A stretch of DNA of 64,000 nt from Sthenelais limicola (Eukaryota; Annelida; Polychaeta; Phyllodocida; Sigalionidae): positions 16,985,708 to 17,049,707 of the forward strand of contig OW804094.1 in the NCBI GenBank assembly GCA_942159475.1, given 5' to 3'. The notes beneath the pieces are model-generated. The model worked only from the letters and a program-made list of their open reading frames with translations, was not told the origin of the DNA and did not search any database. The position numbers were made by a program, and so were the translations under genes. Below are positions 12,426 through 21,908 of this stretch, one piece after another; the stretch's first letter is position 1, and each line of letters opens with the position of its first letter.

Positions 12426-13340
12426 CTCGGTGTTTACTTGACAGGCACATATCATCACCGTCCATGACCAACAGTGAAGCAGTATGTCTGGCCCAAAAGA
12501 CTCCCAAAACTCAAGAGCATTGAATTTATCATTAACTGTTACAAATATGTAAATATTCCAAAGACCTACTACGAAAGTACTGCAGACAGCATGCATGAAG
12601 TACCAAGTAAAGAGATTATCAGCATGCTCTACAAGTGAACAAAGAACTCCATGCATCTTGATAAATCTATCCAGTTCTTCATTTGACCAAGATTCCGACT
12701 CCACAAGTCTCTTGTTCAAGGCTTTAAACCCACAGTATATATAAAAAATGATAGGCAAAACTAATCCGGAATAGACCCAGTGGATGAGCCTACAGATGCA
12801 CATGACACTTTCACAAAGTGCCAGGTGAACAGCCAACTCTGGGTTGGGAACTGCCCTTATAATTATTGCAGCTGATCTGAGTGTTGGTGATGATAAAACA
12901 AAGGTAACACATACCAAAGAAACTGTAATATAGGCATACTTCTTAGAATAAGTCGATATTTCTGTCATTCTTTCCAACTGTTGAAACAAGTTGACCCAGA
13001 TCTTTCTTTGAAAAGATGTTTGCAAAAATGTGGCATACATCAGAAGGACACTAGAATATATCCTTAGAAATATATGTATGTTATTGAAGATTGAAGTAAA
13101 ACTCGTGGAAAGTTTCAACCCCGAGACGTATAAATGGAATTGAATAGTGAATGCCAAACAAAATGTAGGGATTATGAAGCTATATATCAACAGAATCCAG
13201 TATAATGCTTTATATTTAAACTGCTCCTTGCTCGGTACATAGATTCCGAATAGTGTTGCCATCAGTAAAACTGGTTTGTATTTTATATCCATAAGCAATG
13301 TAGATTGTTGTCTAGCGTCCGTTGGTGATGGGGCAGTCAT
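12426..13340 (-). CDS. gustatory-receptor-like 7TM protein, first exon
   Basis: The ATG at 13340 opens 305 codons ending in phase 0 at a good donor (CCGAG|GTAAGA). The protein is membrane-rich, with about seven hydrophobic spans near residues 22-37, 46-70, 84-106, 130-150, 187-213, 243-268 and 283-302, and no signal peptide. Length, spacing and the FWESFGPDILLHCWSW segment before the last helices resemble the invertebrate gustatory-receptor-like family (7tm_7 relatives), ligand-gated ion channels or chemoreceptor-like proteins of the plasma membrane. The family's hallmark TYxxxxxQF end is normally on a separate last exon and is missing here. That exon may lie left of the inserted 11-kb element or outside the window, or the gene may be truncated. 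MITE-A lies 230 bp upstream of the start. Confidence 0.7.
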
Positions 13341-13572
13341 AATGTGGAACTAAATTATGTCTAAATATCAATGCTGGTCAGCTGGAATACGATGTTCTTG
13401 CCACAACAGCAATTAAATTAACACAAACAATGTCTGTCTTCTATTCCTTTGGGTATTGAGATCAATTTACTTAGATTCAATTGGATGTTCCACTTGGTCT
13501 TGGTTGAAGTATTTCTCTGTTTATGGTGACTTTCATAAGGACTGCCTCTACTTATATAATAGGGTGAGATTT

Positions 13573-13795
13573 TTAGAAAATATTCAATTGGCAGCTCTAC
13601 ACATTTAGAAAATTAGGCTAGATTAGGCTGAAAAAAATGAAGAATATCGGGTATATCTGAGTATATTTGGTATCACATTGATTTAAAGTATCAATTATGT
13701 TATGTAAAACTGCATTTTGAAGCTTATTTTTGTTTAAATGTGTGTTATTTGAGAGGATTGCTGAAGGCGAATTGTACATTTTCTGAAGATCTGAA
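13573..13795 (+). mobile_element. MITE-A copy 1
   Basis: Body matches the MITE-A family (CAATTGGCAGCTCTACACAT ... GAATTGTACATTTTCTGAAG) but both GGGTC ends are eroded. It lies in the promoter-proximal region of the gustatory-receptor-like gene. Confidence 0.8.
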
Positions 13796-14369
13796 GATTC
13801 GGAAGTCAGATGTTGTAGGAACGGCATTGTAAACTTAAAGTTTGGCCAAGTTTGGTCATCAAGCCCACAGAAATCAACACCAGAAACTTCCACTGCCATC
13901 AAGGATTTTCTCGCAACTACACTAAATCAGATTAGATTTTAAGAAATTTAAGAATGACATTTCGTTATACATTCAGGTTCTCTAGGATTGATTTTTCAAT
14001 TCATAAACAGCTTGTGAGTCCTTTGTTTGCCTCACAGTCGATGGCAGTCCAGGAGAGAAGGCACTCAATCTTAAGAGTTTGGCATGGCAGAAGCGGAGAA
14101 GCTGAGAATTTTGTGTATGTGGAATTTAATGAGTTTGTAGTACCTGTTCTTTACTTGCATAGTGGAAGCGGTGAAAAGTAGAATATGCAAGTTGTTATTA
14201 AGGTGTACTGTTTTGCATAACAACCACATCTTCAGGGCTATTTCTATTTTTTTTTTGAAAGTCAATCAAACAAATCATACTGATTTAAACAATCATTAAG
14301 TGACGTAACTAAAACCCTTTTTAAAGAGTCATTTACAAATATTTTCTCTAGCACTTACCTCCAAAACCT
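13796..14369. other. no gene seen
   Basis: Non-coding region upstream of the receptor gene. Short open frames on both strands have no family features. Confidence 0.4.
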
Positions 14370-14790
14370 ATTGATTTTGAACCGTATTATAACATCTCTT
14401 TATCATATTCTAGAAATAACAGTTTTATGATATTATTTGAATATCAGAAGTTGGTATGAAGAAGTAGACAAACAAGAAACTAATGAACCAAAATGATGAA
14501 ACCATGATTTCTCGAGGGTACATAAAAGAGAGTATGGGAAGAACTCCCGTATTTGGTACAACATAGAGAACGTGGTATAGGGGTGTTTGAAGCATATCTA
14601 CTTCAAACGTCCTCCTAACACAAAATGAACCAAATAACTTTATAATAATTTCATTTCTAAAAAAATGCTACCATTATATTACTTAGATAATTTCATGACA
14701 TTTTAGAGATACTATTAAAGCAGTTCTGTTTAAGTTTGAAAACATTTTTAGAATGTTTAATAATGAGTAATAATGTGTAATAATTGTTAT
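14370..14790. repeat. fragment resembling the large element's subterminal arrays
   Basis: 14395-14450 resembles 285-345 of the left array (TTCTAGAAATAAC..TT..TATGAT), and 14738-14765 contains AAAACATTTTTAGAATGTTT as in the right array. No intact TIR is present, so it looks like a degraded deletion derivative. Confidence 0.45.
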
Positions 14791-14895
14791 GACATACATC
14801 CCCCATTTACAAACTTGTAGTTAATCACAACACCGTTAACACCAATTTATTTCACCTCTGAAAGTGTGGAGAACGGAATGGGCATGGATTAAATA

Positions 14896-15305
14896 TGTGA
14901 TGTGTTCCAGTAAAATAAGTCACAAGTCGTAAAATTCATATTTTTCCAAGTGTTTTTTCCACAAGATCTCTTTATTGAAATGTTCTGATTCTTAGAGGGT
15001 TTAGCACTCATAGTCATATGAAGCCATGCAACAATTTTCGGGACATTGTCTCAAATAGATCTTTGCGTTTTGAAGGCCTTCGTATGGAGTATATCTAGTT
15101 ACATAACTGGTAATTACCAATCCAGAAACATTGCAAACTTTCTTTTTTCAAAAATAAAAATATCAAACTTGAAATATAGAAATACATATTAGGTGCCCTA
15201 GTGTTTACTATCATTGGAATCGGCTTGATCTCCTTTTTCAAATATGGTGATACCTCAAAATCCATATTTTGCGACTTATGACTCATTTTCCTAAAACGGA
15301 TCACA
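14896..15305. mobile_element. MITE-B copy 1
   Basis: About 410 bp, bounded by TGTGATGTGTTCCAG and TAAAACGGATCACA, with TGAGTCA-type words in the TIR region. Nearly identical throughout to the copy at 38317-38725, implying recent transposition of both. Confidence 0.9.
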
Positions 15306-16836
15306 TATAGACAGTCGTTTTCCATGTATCAGTGACTCGGATGGTTATCCCTTCTCACATCCCCAAAACAGCGTATTGTTTGGATAAGACGTTATGCATG
15401 AATGCTGATGTAAACAATGCATACCTTGCTTCAAAATAAAGTAGTTCTTAATCGAGGCATTCAGAATTTATATTTTGATAATATTTCAATCATATCAATG
15501 GTAGAAAACATTAAAAATCTAATACATCTAGAGAGCAGAAGTGAAATAAATCTTGAGCCAACCACGTTTCCCCCCCTTAAACTCGTTCTCCCCTTGTTTC
15601 CAGACGTTGGGGTTAATAAATATCCAAACCTTCGTCAGTCTACTCTTTTCAATGTTTCAGGAATGACTGATTCTATCTGCCAAAGGTTCACTGTGATACA
15701 ACAATCACGCTTTACCTCATCTTAAACCGCTTCACCTCATCAAGGGTAACATTGTTTACATGTGTGTTTCAGTATTTTTATACCTCTGGCATGTATGAAA
15801 ATAATCATCAGAGATTATTATCAATATCAGATCATAAGGATTTCATCCTTATCGTCATCAAGACAGTGCTTTTTGGATAAAACAAGTTTTCAAATCTGAT
15901 AGTGATGAGGTAAACCCAAGGTGATGATGAGTGTAAAGTGACTGAATGATTTCTATATTAAAGTAATAAAAGCATTTCCACACTCTTTACTTCCACACAG
16001 CCTGAAGTCAAAGTTATTACAGTATTCCTTGGTGTTGTATGCCCCCACAAACACATAAATAAGCATCCCATATGAATGAAAAAGGTTTTAAAACCTAGGA
16101 ATAGTTTATGAGGTGAAACCTCTGCACAGTGCATTTGGGCATGTAGCCATCAAACGGTTTTCATGGACTAGATTGACCCATGGATGCCACCTGGTGTTGA
16201 GTAATGGAAGCTGGTGGTCTGTGCTTATTACCCAAGGGATTAAATAGGAAGACTACCATTTTGAAGACTACCATCCTGAAAAACTACACCATCTGAGAAA
16301 ATAGCAAATTAATATATTATTTGGTAGACTGTATGTTAGATAGTCTTGAAACTACCTTCTGGAAAACTCCCTTTACTAAACATAACCTCGAACGCTATCT
16401 TCTAGAAATTTACCTTCTAGAAAACTGACTATATATAGCTACCTAGAAAACTACCTTATATCATTTAATATATGACCAGTTATAGAGATTGTGATTAATT
16501 TGATTATACTTAATTCGAGAGCGAGAGAGCTGCCCCCTACTGACTATTCTAAACAACTATTTTACCTTACTACACTACGACAACTGGCGATCAGGAATAT
16601 GAACTATGGTCACAACTTTATCTGTTTCTGGTACTGTAGATGACATACGACTGTGAAATAACTGGAGATAGAAGTGATATGACTGCTATCCTATCAGTCA
16701 GGTAGAGTAGAGGTATGTTCAGGCGAAGCCAGGCTAGAGGATAGCCTTTATGCATATTAATAATAATAATACGTAACAGCGTAGTCCCGTTTCTAGACTA
16801 AAGAATATCATTTATTTTGCCTTATTTATACAGCTG
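15306..16836. other. no gene seen
   Basis: Non-coding. A loose repetition of GAAAACTACC/TTCTAGAAA words spans about 16250-16460. A 102-codon open frame at 15417 has no recognisable feature. Confidence 0.4.
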
Positions 16837-17075
16837 GTCAGGTGACCATGGGATCCATTGCGCATGCGCATTAATTACATACAGTCCAATCAGAAGGAAT
16901 CACATGGTTTACATTTACATCTCTCATAAGATTGACCAATGGCAAGCCTTGACCAATCACCTTACTGGTGCCTTATTAAGGCAGCCAATCAGGTGTTATT
17001 AATTGGGTCACCGTCCGTGACCTGAAGAGGGAGGTCAGTAGGTGGCGTCACACCTGGCTGACCCCTGGTTTCCCC
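16837..17075. promoter_or_regulatory. promoter-like cluster: NRF1 palindrome and four CCAAT boxes
   Basis: TGCGCATGCGCA at 16859-16870 is the palindromic NRF1 consensus. CCAAT boxes follow at 16886, 16936, 16953 and 16985, spaced as in NF-Y promoters. Several GGTCA/TGACC half-sites (16838-16849, 17006-17070) surround them. No first exon was recognised beside it, so it may serve an unrecognised transcript or be promoter DNA carried by a mobile element. Confidence 0.45.
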
Positions 17076-18056
17076 TTGTGTGTAGGTGCGATATTACTAT
17101 ACATATAGTATGACTAATGGTGCATAATAAGAGAGATGGGTAATTAATGACATTGGATAATGTTGCACAATATTAGGCAATAAATGTATATGAATAATCA
17201 ATGAACTTGAGTAATGTTATTCAATATTATGTAATCATGTGTAACACAAAAAGGTGTGATTTATAGTCGTGACAGAAGGAACCTGGGCATATTGAGCTAC
17301 TGTAAATATCACTCTTTAGGACGCTTTGTTTTGAAGCACGGCGTTACCTCATTTTCATTTCTTTTCATTTATTGTCACCATGGCTTTTATTGTATGCCCC
17401 AACACCCTAAAACAACCATATATGGTTATTGATGATATATAGTTAATACTATTTTTTAAAACAAAGACAAACAGAGGCAAAAAATTCAAAAAAACATTCC
17501 ATTGTACTTGTTTGATTGAAATGTACTTGATACCTGCATGACTATCTAGATAAACTATTTTTGAAGGATGTTACCATCATGAACTATACCATTAAATGTT
17601 AAAAACCTAAAAATTCTGTATATATTGATATCGATTATTGTTTTGAAATGGTTACCATGAGATTACCCTTGTGTAAGCAAAGGAACTGGAATAAATAACA
17701 TTTCTTTAAAAAAAAAATCTTGACTGCATATAAGTCTTATGATAACTTGTAAATGTAATTACCTTATCGCGCTGTCATTTCTCTAGTACTGTATTAATCT
17801 AGAACATAAGCAGAAAAAATCGTACATTTACTGTTGTCATAACAACAGAAAGTGTATCACAACCAATCGATTTCCTGCGCAATTAAGTATGACCCACTCA
17901 TCTGATGTCTCTCTGTTCTCAACATTTTCTCTTAAATACAAAAACTATAAGAGTATGATAAATGTCCACGACATGAAGCATAGTACACATAATCTAAGTA
18001 TCTTAGATTGTATGTTATACCTCTTATCTGTATGTACTACATTGCTTTTGTAACCT
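17076..18056. other. no gene seen
   Basis: AT-rich non-coding sequence; nothing recognised. Confidence 0.4.
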
Positions 18057-18411
18057 GTCTTATTACACCCCTGTGATGTTGCTTCCTATACCTTCAGCAT
18101 TGTATGTCACACTTGGTCAAAGTGGTGCATAACATGTGAGTTATGTCACCCTTGGCCCATACAACAAGTAGGTCCACCAAAAACTTAAATTACTTCTTTT
18201 ATTTTTAATTAATTATATTTTTTATTAATTAATGGGGTGTAATAAATATGGAACAAAGCTCGGGTGAAGTCTGCACACTTGTTAGTGACCTCGGGAGCGC
18301 AGAAGATCTCGGGCTAACGCCCTCTGTCTTCCCGCGCTCCCTCGGTCAATAACAAGTGTACAGACTTCCCCCTTGCTAGGTTCCATCTATTTATACATTA
18401 GAGCCTCCTAC
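18057..18411. repeat. foldback repeat family E, copy 1
   Basis: Matches 47351-47712: a TTATTACACCCCTGTG... leader, then a hairpin whose arms contain AAGTCTG.ACACTTGTTA and its inverse around GGGCTAACGCCCTC. This copy is more diverged than copy 2. Confidence 0.75.
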
Positions 18412-18689
18412 CATGTTACTCTTGTACTATCCTTTTATACTGCTTGCCTTCAATGTTGAGTCTCCCTATGTCCCTGACATTGATGACTGACTACTGCACA
18501 CCACTGGTGTTACAGGGTTGTCCAAGAGGTGAATAAACTAGTGATACTAACAGAACTGTGTCTGGTTTGCTTTGCCATGTCGAGATTGAAGAGAGGGAAG
18601 GTATCGCTGTATATCGATCTTGGTCGTTCGGTAAATGATGACTTTGGTGAAGGATGTAAGAAAGTTGTTGTTTCTTATTGATTTTATTT

Positions 18690-18724
18690 TGCACAAGCTT
18701 TCGGGCTAGTTTGCCCTTCTTCAG
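18690..18724 (-). ncRNA. hammerhead-like core (Penelope-type?)
   Basis: On the minus strand CTGAAGA, a GGGC/GCCC stem with a short loop, and GAAA lie in hammerhead order (CTGANGA-stem II-GAAA). Penelope-like retroelements are known to carry such motifs. Stem III and the cleavage-site strand could not be matched convincingly, and no Penelope protein is present, so this is probably a remnant. Confidence 0.3.
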
Positions 18725-18735
18725 GTGAGATGTCG

Positions 18736-19342
18736 AGATTGAACCTGACTTTGGGTGAGGCCTGATTCACTGCAATTGGTGTGGTGACAGGTTCACTACA
18801 ATATAATATATCCACAGACTATAAAGTATGCTGCATATTTCTTCAGTGATCTTCAACTCTGAAATCATGGTGAATTTTAACCATAATGGGCTCCACAATA
18901 AAAGATTCTTTAACTGCCCCCTCTCGAAATTTACTTCATATATGACCCTCGAAACAAACTAATTAAGTAATGAATATTTATATGGCAGAGGCAGACGATT
19001 AAGGTGATGGGTACACACAGAGCTATGTGTTCCTCTATGAGCCTTTTCCCCTTTCACTATTTTCTCCCTTGATTCTATCAGTGTTAAAATTGACAATTTA
19101 TCTTAGAGATGGAACATGGATGAATGTACACATATATAATATAACTGGCAACTTGCCTTTTCTCTTTCTCTATAGACGTAATGCACTAACACTACACCAT
19201 ACTGTACCCGAATGGCAAACTGCATCCATAACCGCCTCAATTGATGATACTGATCTTATTGTAACTCTAGTTCCTCTGAGATAATGGGGAGATTTTGCAA
19301 CCACAACGCACCAACACAACACTAACGTATCCACAAACTATT
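18736..19342. other. no gene seen
   Basis: Non-coding; nothing recognised. Confidence 0.4.
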
Positions 19343-19749
19343 TGTGATGTGTTCAGGAAAATGAGTCATAAGTCGCAAAAAATAGATTTTGAGATATCAT
19401 TATATTTGAATAGATGAGATCAAGTCGATTCCAATGATAGTAAACAGTCTAATAATCTAATAAGTATATCTAGATTTTAAGTTTGATATTTTCGTTTTTG
19501 AAAAAAAGTTTCCAATATTTCTGGGCGTCAATAAACAGTAAATTAACTAAATGTAGTTCATATGAGGACCTTTAAAACTAAAGAATATATTACATAGATT
19601 GTCCTGAAATTTGATACACCGATTGATATAAGTCTAGGTGATGAATTCCCCAAAATTCAGAAAATTCCAATGATGTGATCTTGTGAAGAAAACACTTTGA
19701 AAAATATCAATTTTGCGACTTATGACTCATTTTCCTGAAACGGATCACA
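19343..19749. mobile_element. MITE-B copy 2
   Basis: Starts TGTGATGTGTTCAGG and ends CCTGAAACGGATCACA. It carries TGAGTCAT at the left and ATGACTCA at the right, and is closely related to the copy at 26473-26884. Confidence 0.9.
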
Positions 19750-19761
19750 TTTACGTACATT

Positions 19762-19843
19762 GTTACTGTAGGTGTAGGGATATCTCAAGAAGCACTGGGC
19801 TAGGCCAGGCCTTTCGAGATATCCCCACAACGCTTACAGTAAC
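19762..19843. repeat. 82-bp foldback
   Basis: GTTACTGTA.G..TAGGGATATCTC pairs with GAGATATCCCCACAACGCTT ACAGTAAC across a short GGCC-containing loop. Confidence 0.7.
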
Positions 19844-20058
19844 ACGCTCTGATCGTAGGAAACTGTAATGTCTCGTGCTTACGACTTATTGTTCGTTCAT
19901 TACCTCTTGTTTGCATAATCGGAGATATTTCTTTGTCATCTACACGGCCTGAATGTGTATTAGCCGGACTACGAACGGTTACCGTACATAATAGTGAATC
20001 TGGGACAGGTGAAAATCCCACAAGGGGACCTGTTAAACCCAGTATAAATCAAATCTTT

Positions 20059-20078
20059 AAAAAAAAAAAAAAAAAAAA
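20059..20078. repeat. poly(A) run
   Basis: About 20 uninterrupted A. It could be the tail of a retroposed sequence ending here, but no source gene or short flanking duplication was identified. Confidence 0.6.
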
Positions 20079-20281
20079 CTCTCGTCCGAAAACGCTCATA
20101 CGTTATTCATAGCTTATATTTATGAGAAAATGCTGGTGTTCAAAGTAAATCCATACAGGTATACCGTAGGCACCATTTTACAACATTCTTCCCATGACCT
20201 TCTGTAAGTGTAACTGTGATGCTGTCATAACCCAACACGATCTGAATGCGGTTATAAAGATTATAGTTTGTATTGTACCAT

Positions 20282-20460
20282 CATTAATAGAACCCCGGAC
20301 ACAATAGAGAGGCAGTAGTTGGAGAACAATAATTTTATTGAATGAATAACATGATATAATTATGATATAAAATAAAATTATTGAATGATGAATTGATTAA
20401 TGAAATACATTAATCAATGAATAAAGGTAAATATATTTTTCATTAAAGTTATATAATGTG
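20282..20460 (-). repeat. Ngaro split repeat B2
   Basis: 179-bp terminal repeat, identical as far as read to 20686-20864 and offset by 404 bp. Confidence 0.9.
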
Positions 20461-20506
20461 CAGGAGGGAAGGTGGAGAGTAGATAAAGAGGAAGTGGGTG
20501 GGTGGG

Positions 20507-20685
20507 GTCAAAATTAGAGGGTACGTCCGTCCGTCCCTGAGGTTTGAGGAGAAGTGGACGGGTGGAGGAAGGAGAAGGAGGAAGGCGGAAGTGCGGGTGG
20601 AAGTGTTGAGAGGGGTAGTGGTTATGTAAGTATCCTCTAGGTGTCATCAATGATCCGCCATTTGGCAGACGCCTCATGACCAGAC
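20507..20685 (-). repeat. Ngaro split repeat A2
   Basis: 179-bp copy of the opposite terminus (25328-25506) with one substitution (GTGCGGGTGG versus GTGCGGGCGG). Confidence 0.9.
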
Positions 20686-20864
20686 CATTAATAGAACCCC
20701 GGACACAATAGAGAGGCAGTAGTTGGAGAACAATAATTTTATTGAATGAATAACATGATATAATTATGATATAAAATAAAATTATTGAATGATGAATTGA
20801 TTAATGAAATACATTAATCAATGAATAAAGGTAAATATATTTTTCATTAAAGTTATATAATGTG
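20686..20864 (-). repeat. Ngaro split repeat B1
   Basis: Inner copy of the 179-bp B repeat; it joins A2 directly. The recombinase stop codon is 90 bp away. Confidence 0.9.
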
Positions 20865-20954
20865 CCAAGTCTCCATGTGAGTGTATGGTGAGTGGCGGGT
20901 GGGACAGAAGAGTGTGAGTAGGTCTGAGGGATGGGGAAGGGAATGGTAGGGATT

Positions 20955-21908
20955 TTAGGGGTTTTGGAGTGCGTTAGCCAGCGCGTTGTGCACAATGTTT
21001 GTAGAGTCTGTTCTTATGTAAGAGGTATGTGCCCTGCTCCTCCAGCCGCCATACCGTTGTATAGCTAGCTCTGACTGCCCCTGGAGGAATGCCTCTGTTG
21101 CAGCTGATTTTCTGAGTGAATGTAGTGAATACTTAGATTGCTCCAGGCCTAGCGCCTGGAGTGCATTTGCCCATTGATTTTTAATGTAAGATGCCGGCAT
21201 TGGGCTCTTTTGGCCCACGAAGGTTAAGAACGGCTGTTGGTTGCTATAGGTTGGAATAGTTTTAAACATAGTCTGTATGGCCTCTACCGGACACCACTGC
21301 TTGTTGTCTGTGGGGTATAGGCGCCTCACTTGATTCTGGTTGTATTTTTGAGCGTTTTTAGCATGTTTAATATTTAGCACAATGTGGTCTTCGAAGATTG
21401 AGACATCACCCCTGGTGAGGTGTCTGGTTGGATCGAAGGATTTGACTGATGGTGGGGCTATTTCAGATTGTCTTAGTGCCCCATAGTAGAGCGTGAGCAC
21501 TGCAGCTTTGAGGGACACGCCCTCTTCCGCATGTCGTAGGACGTTGACTGCGTCTCTTAGTATTCCCATGGGGACAGCATCCTTCGGATTTGGAACATAA
21601 TTGGTCGTTCTCTCAATAGCATCGACCGCTAATTTTACCCTATGATGATCTAGGGCCTCAGAGCTGATCTCCCTTCTTCTTAGGTGTTCCCTGATGGCTG
21701 ACAAGTGGTTTTTAATCGTTGCGGGGCATCTGATGTGGGAGGCCAGGTATTCTATGTATCCACATACCGTGTGATGGGTAGTCTCCTCAATGGGGGTCTT
21801 TAGCTGCCTCAAAAAAGACAGAAAGGTCATCACCGCACTCCTCCTATTGTTGTTTGTGCCCTTCGCCCTTGTAGCTTCCTGCCTCTCGGTAGCTTTCTCC
21901 AGCAACAA
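20955..21908 (-). CDS. tyrosine recombinase of the Ngaro/PAT element
   Basis: Integrates the circular cDNA of the retrotransposon. About 317 residues: an N-terminal SAM-like core-binding region (about 15-75) and a catalytic domain with the family tetrad visible as R146 (GALRQSE), H263-x-x-R266 (HSLRKSA), W289 (GGWRS) and nucleophile Y297 (SYIRT). The open frame overlaps the RT ORF by 65 nt or more and has no ATG in the overlap. The first in-frame ATG is at 21830, 14 nt past the RT stop and already inside the core-binding region. Translation by frameshift from RT, or reinitiation at 21830, are both possible. Confidence 0.88.
   Translation of the reverse strand: MLLEKATERQEATRAKGTNNNRRSAVMTFLSFLRQLKTPIEETTHHTVCGYIEYLASHIRCPATIKNHLSAIREHLRRREISSEALDHHRVKLAVDAIERTTNYVPNPKDAVPMGILRDAVNVLRHAEEGVSLKAAVLTLYYGALRQSEIAPPSVKSFDPTRHLTRGDVSIFEDHIVLNIKHAKNAQKYNQNQVRRLYPTDNKQWCPVEAIQTMFKTIPTYSNQQPFLTFVGQKSPMPASYIKNQWANALQALGLEQSKYSLHSLRKSAATEAFLQGQSELAIQRYGGWRSRAHTSYIRTDSTNIVHNALANALQNP

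Noticed and set aside
15417..15725. 102-codon plus-strand frame
   Set aside because: No start context, domain or splice support; composition matches surrounding non-coding DNA.
20414..20677. 87-codon minus-strand frame and its twin at 25289-25498
   Set aside because: They read the same non-coding Ngaro terminal repeat.
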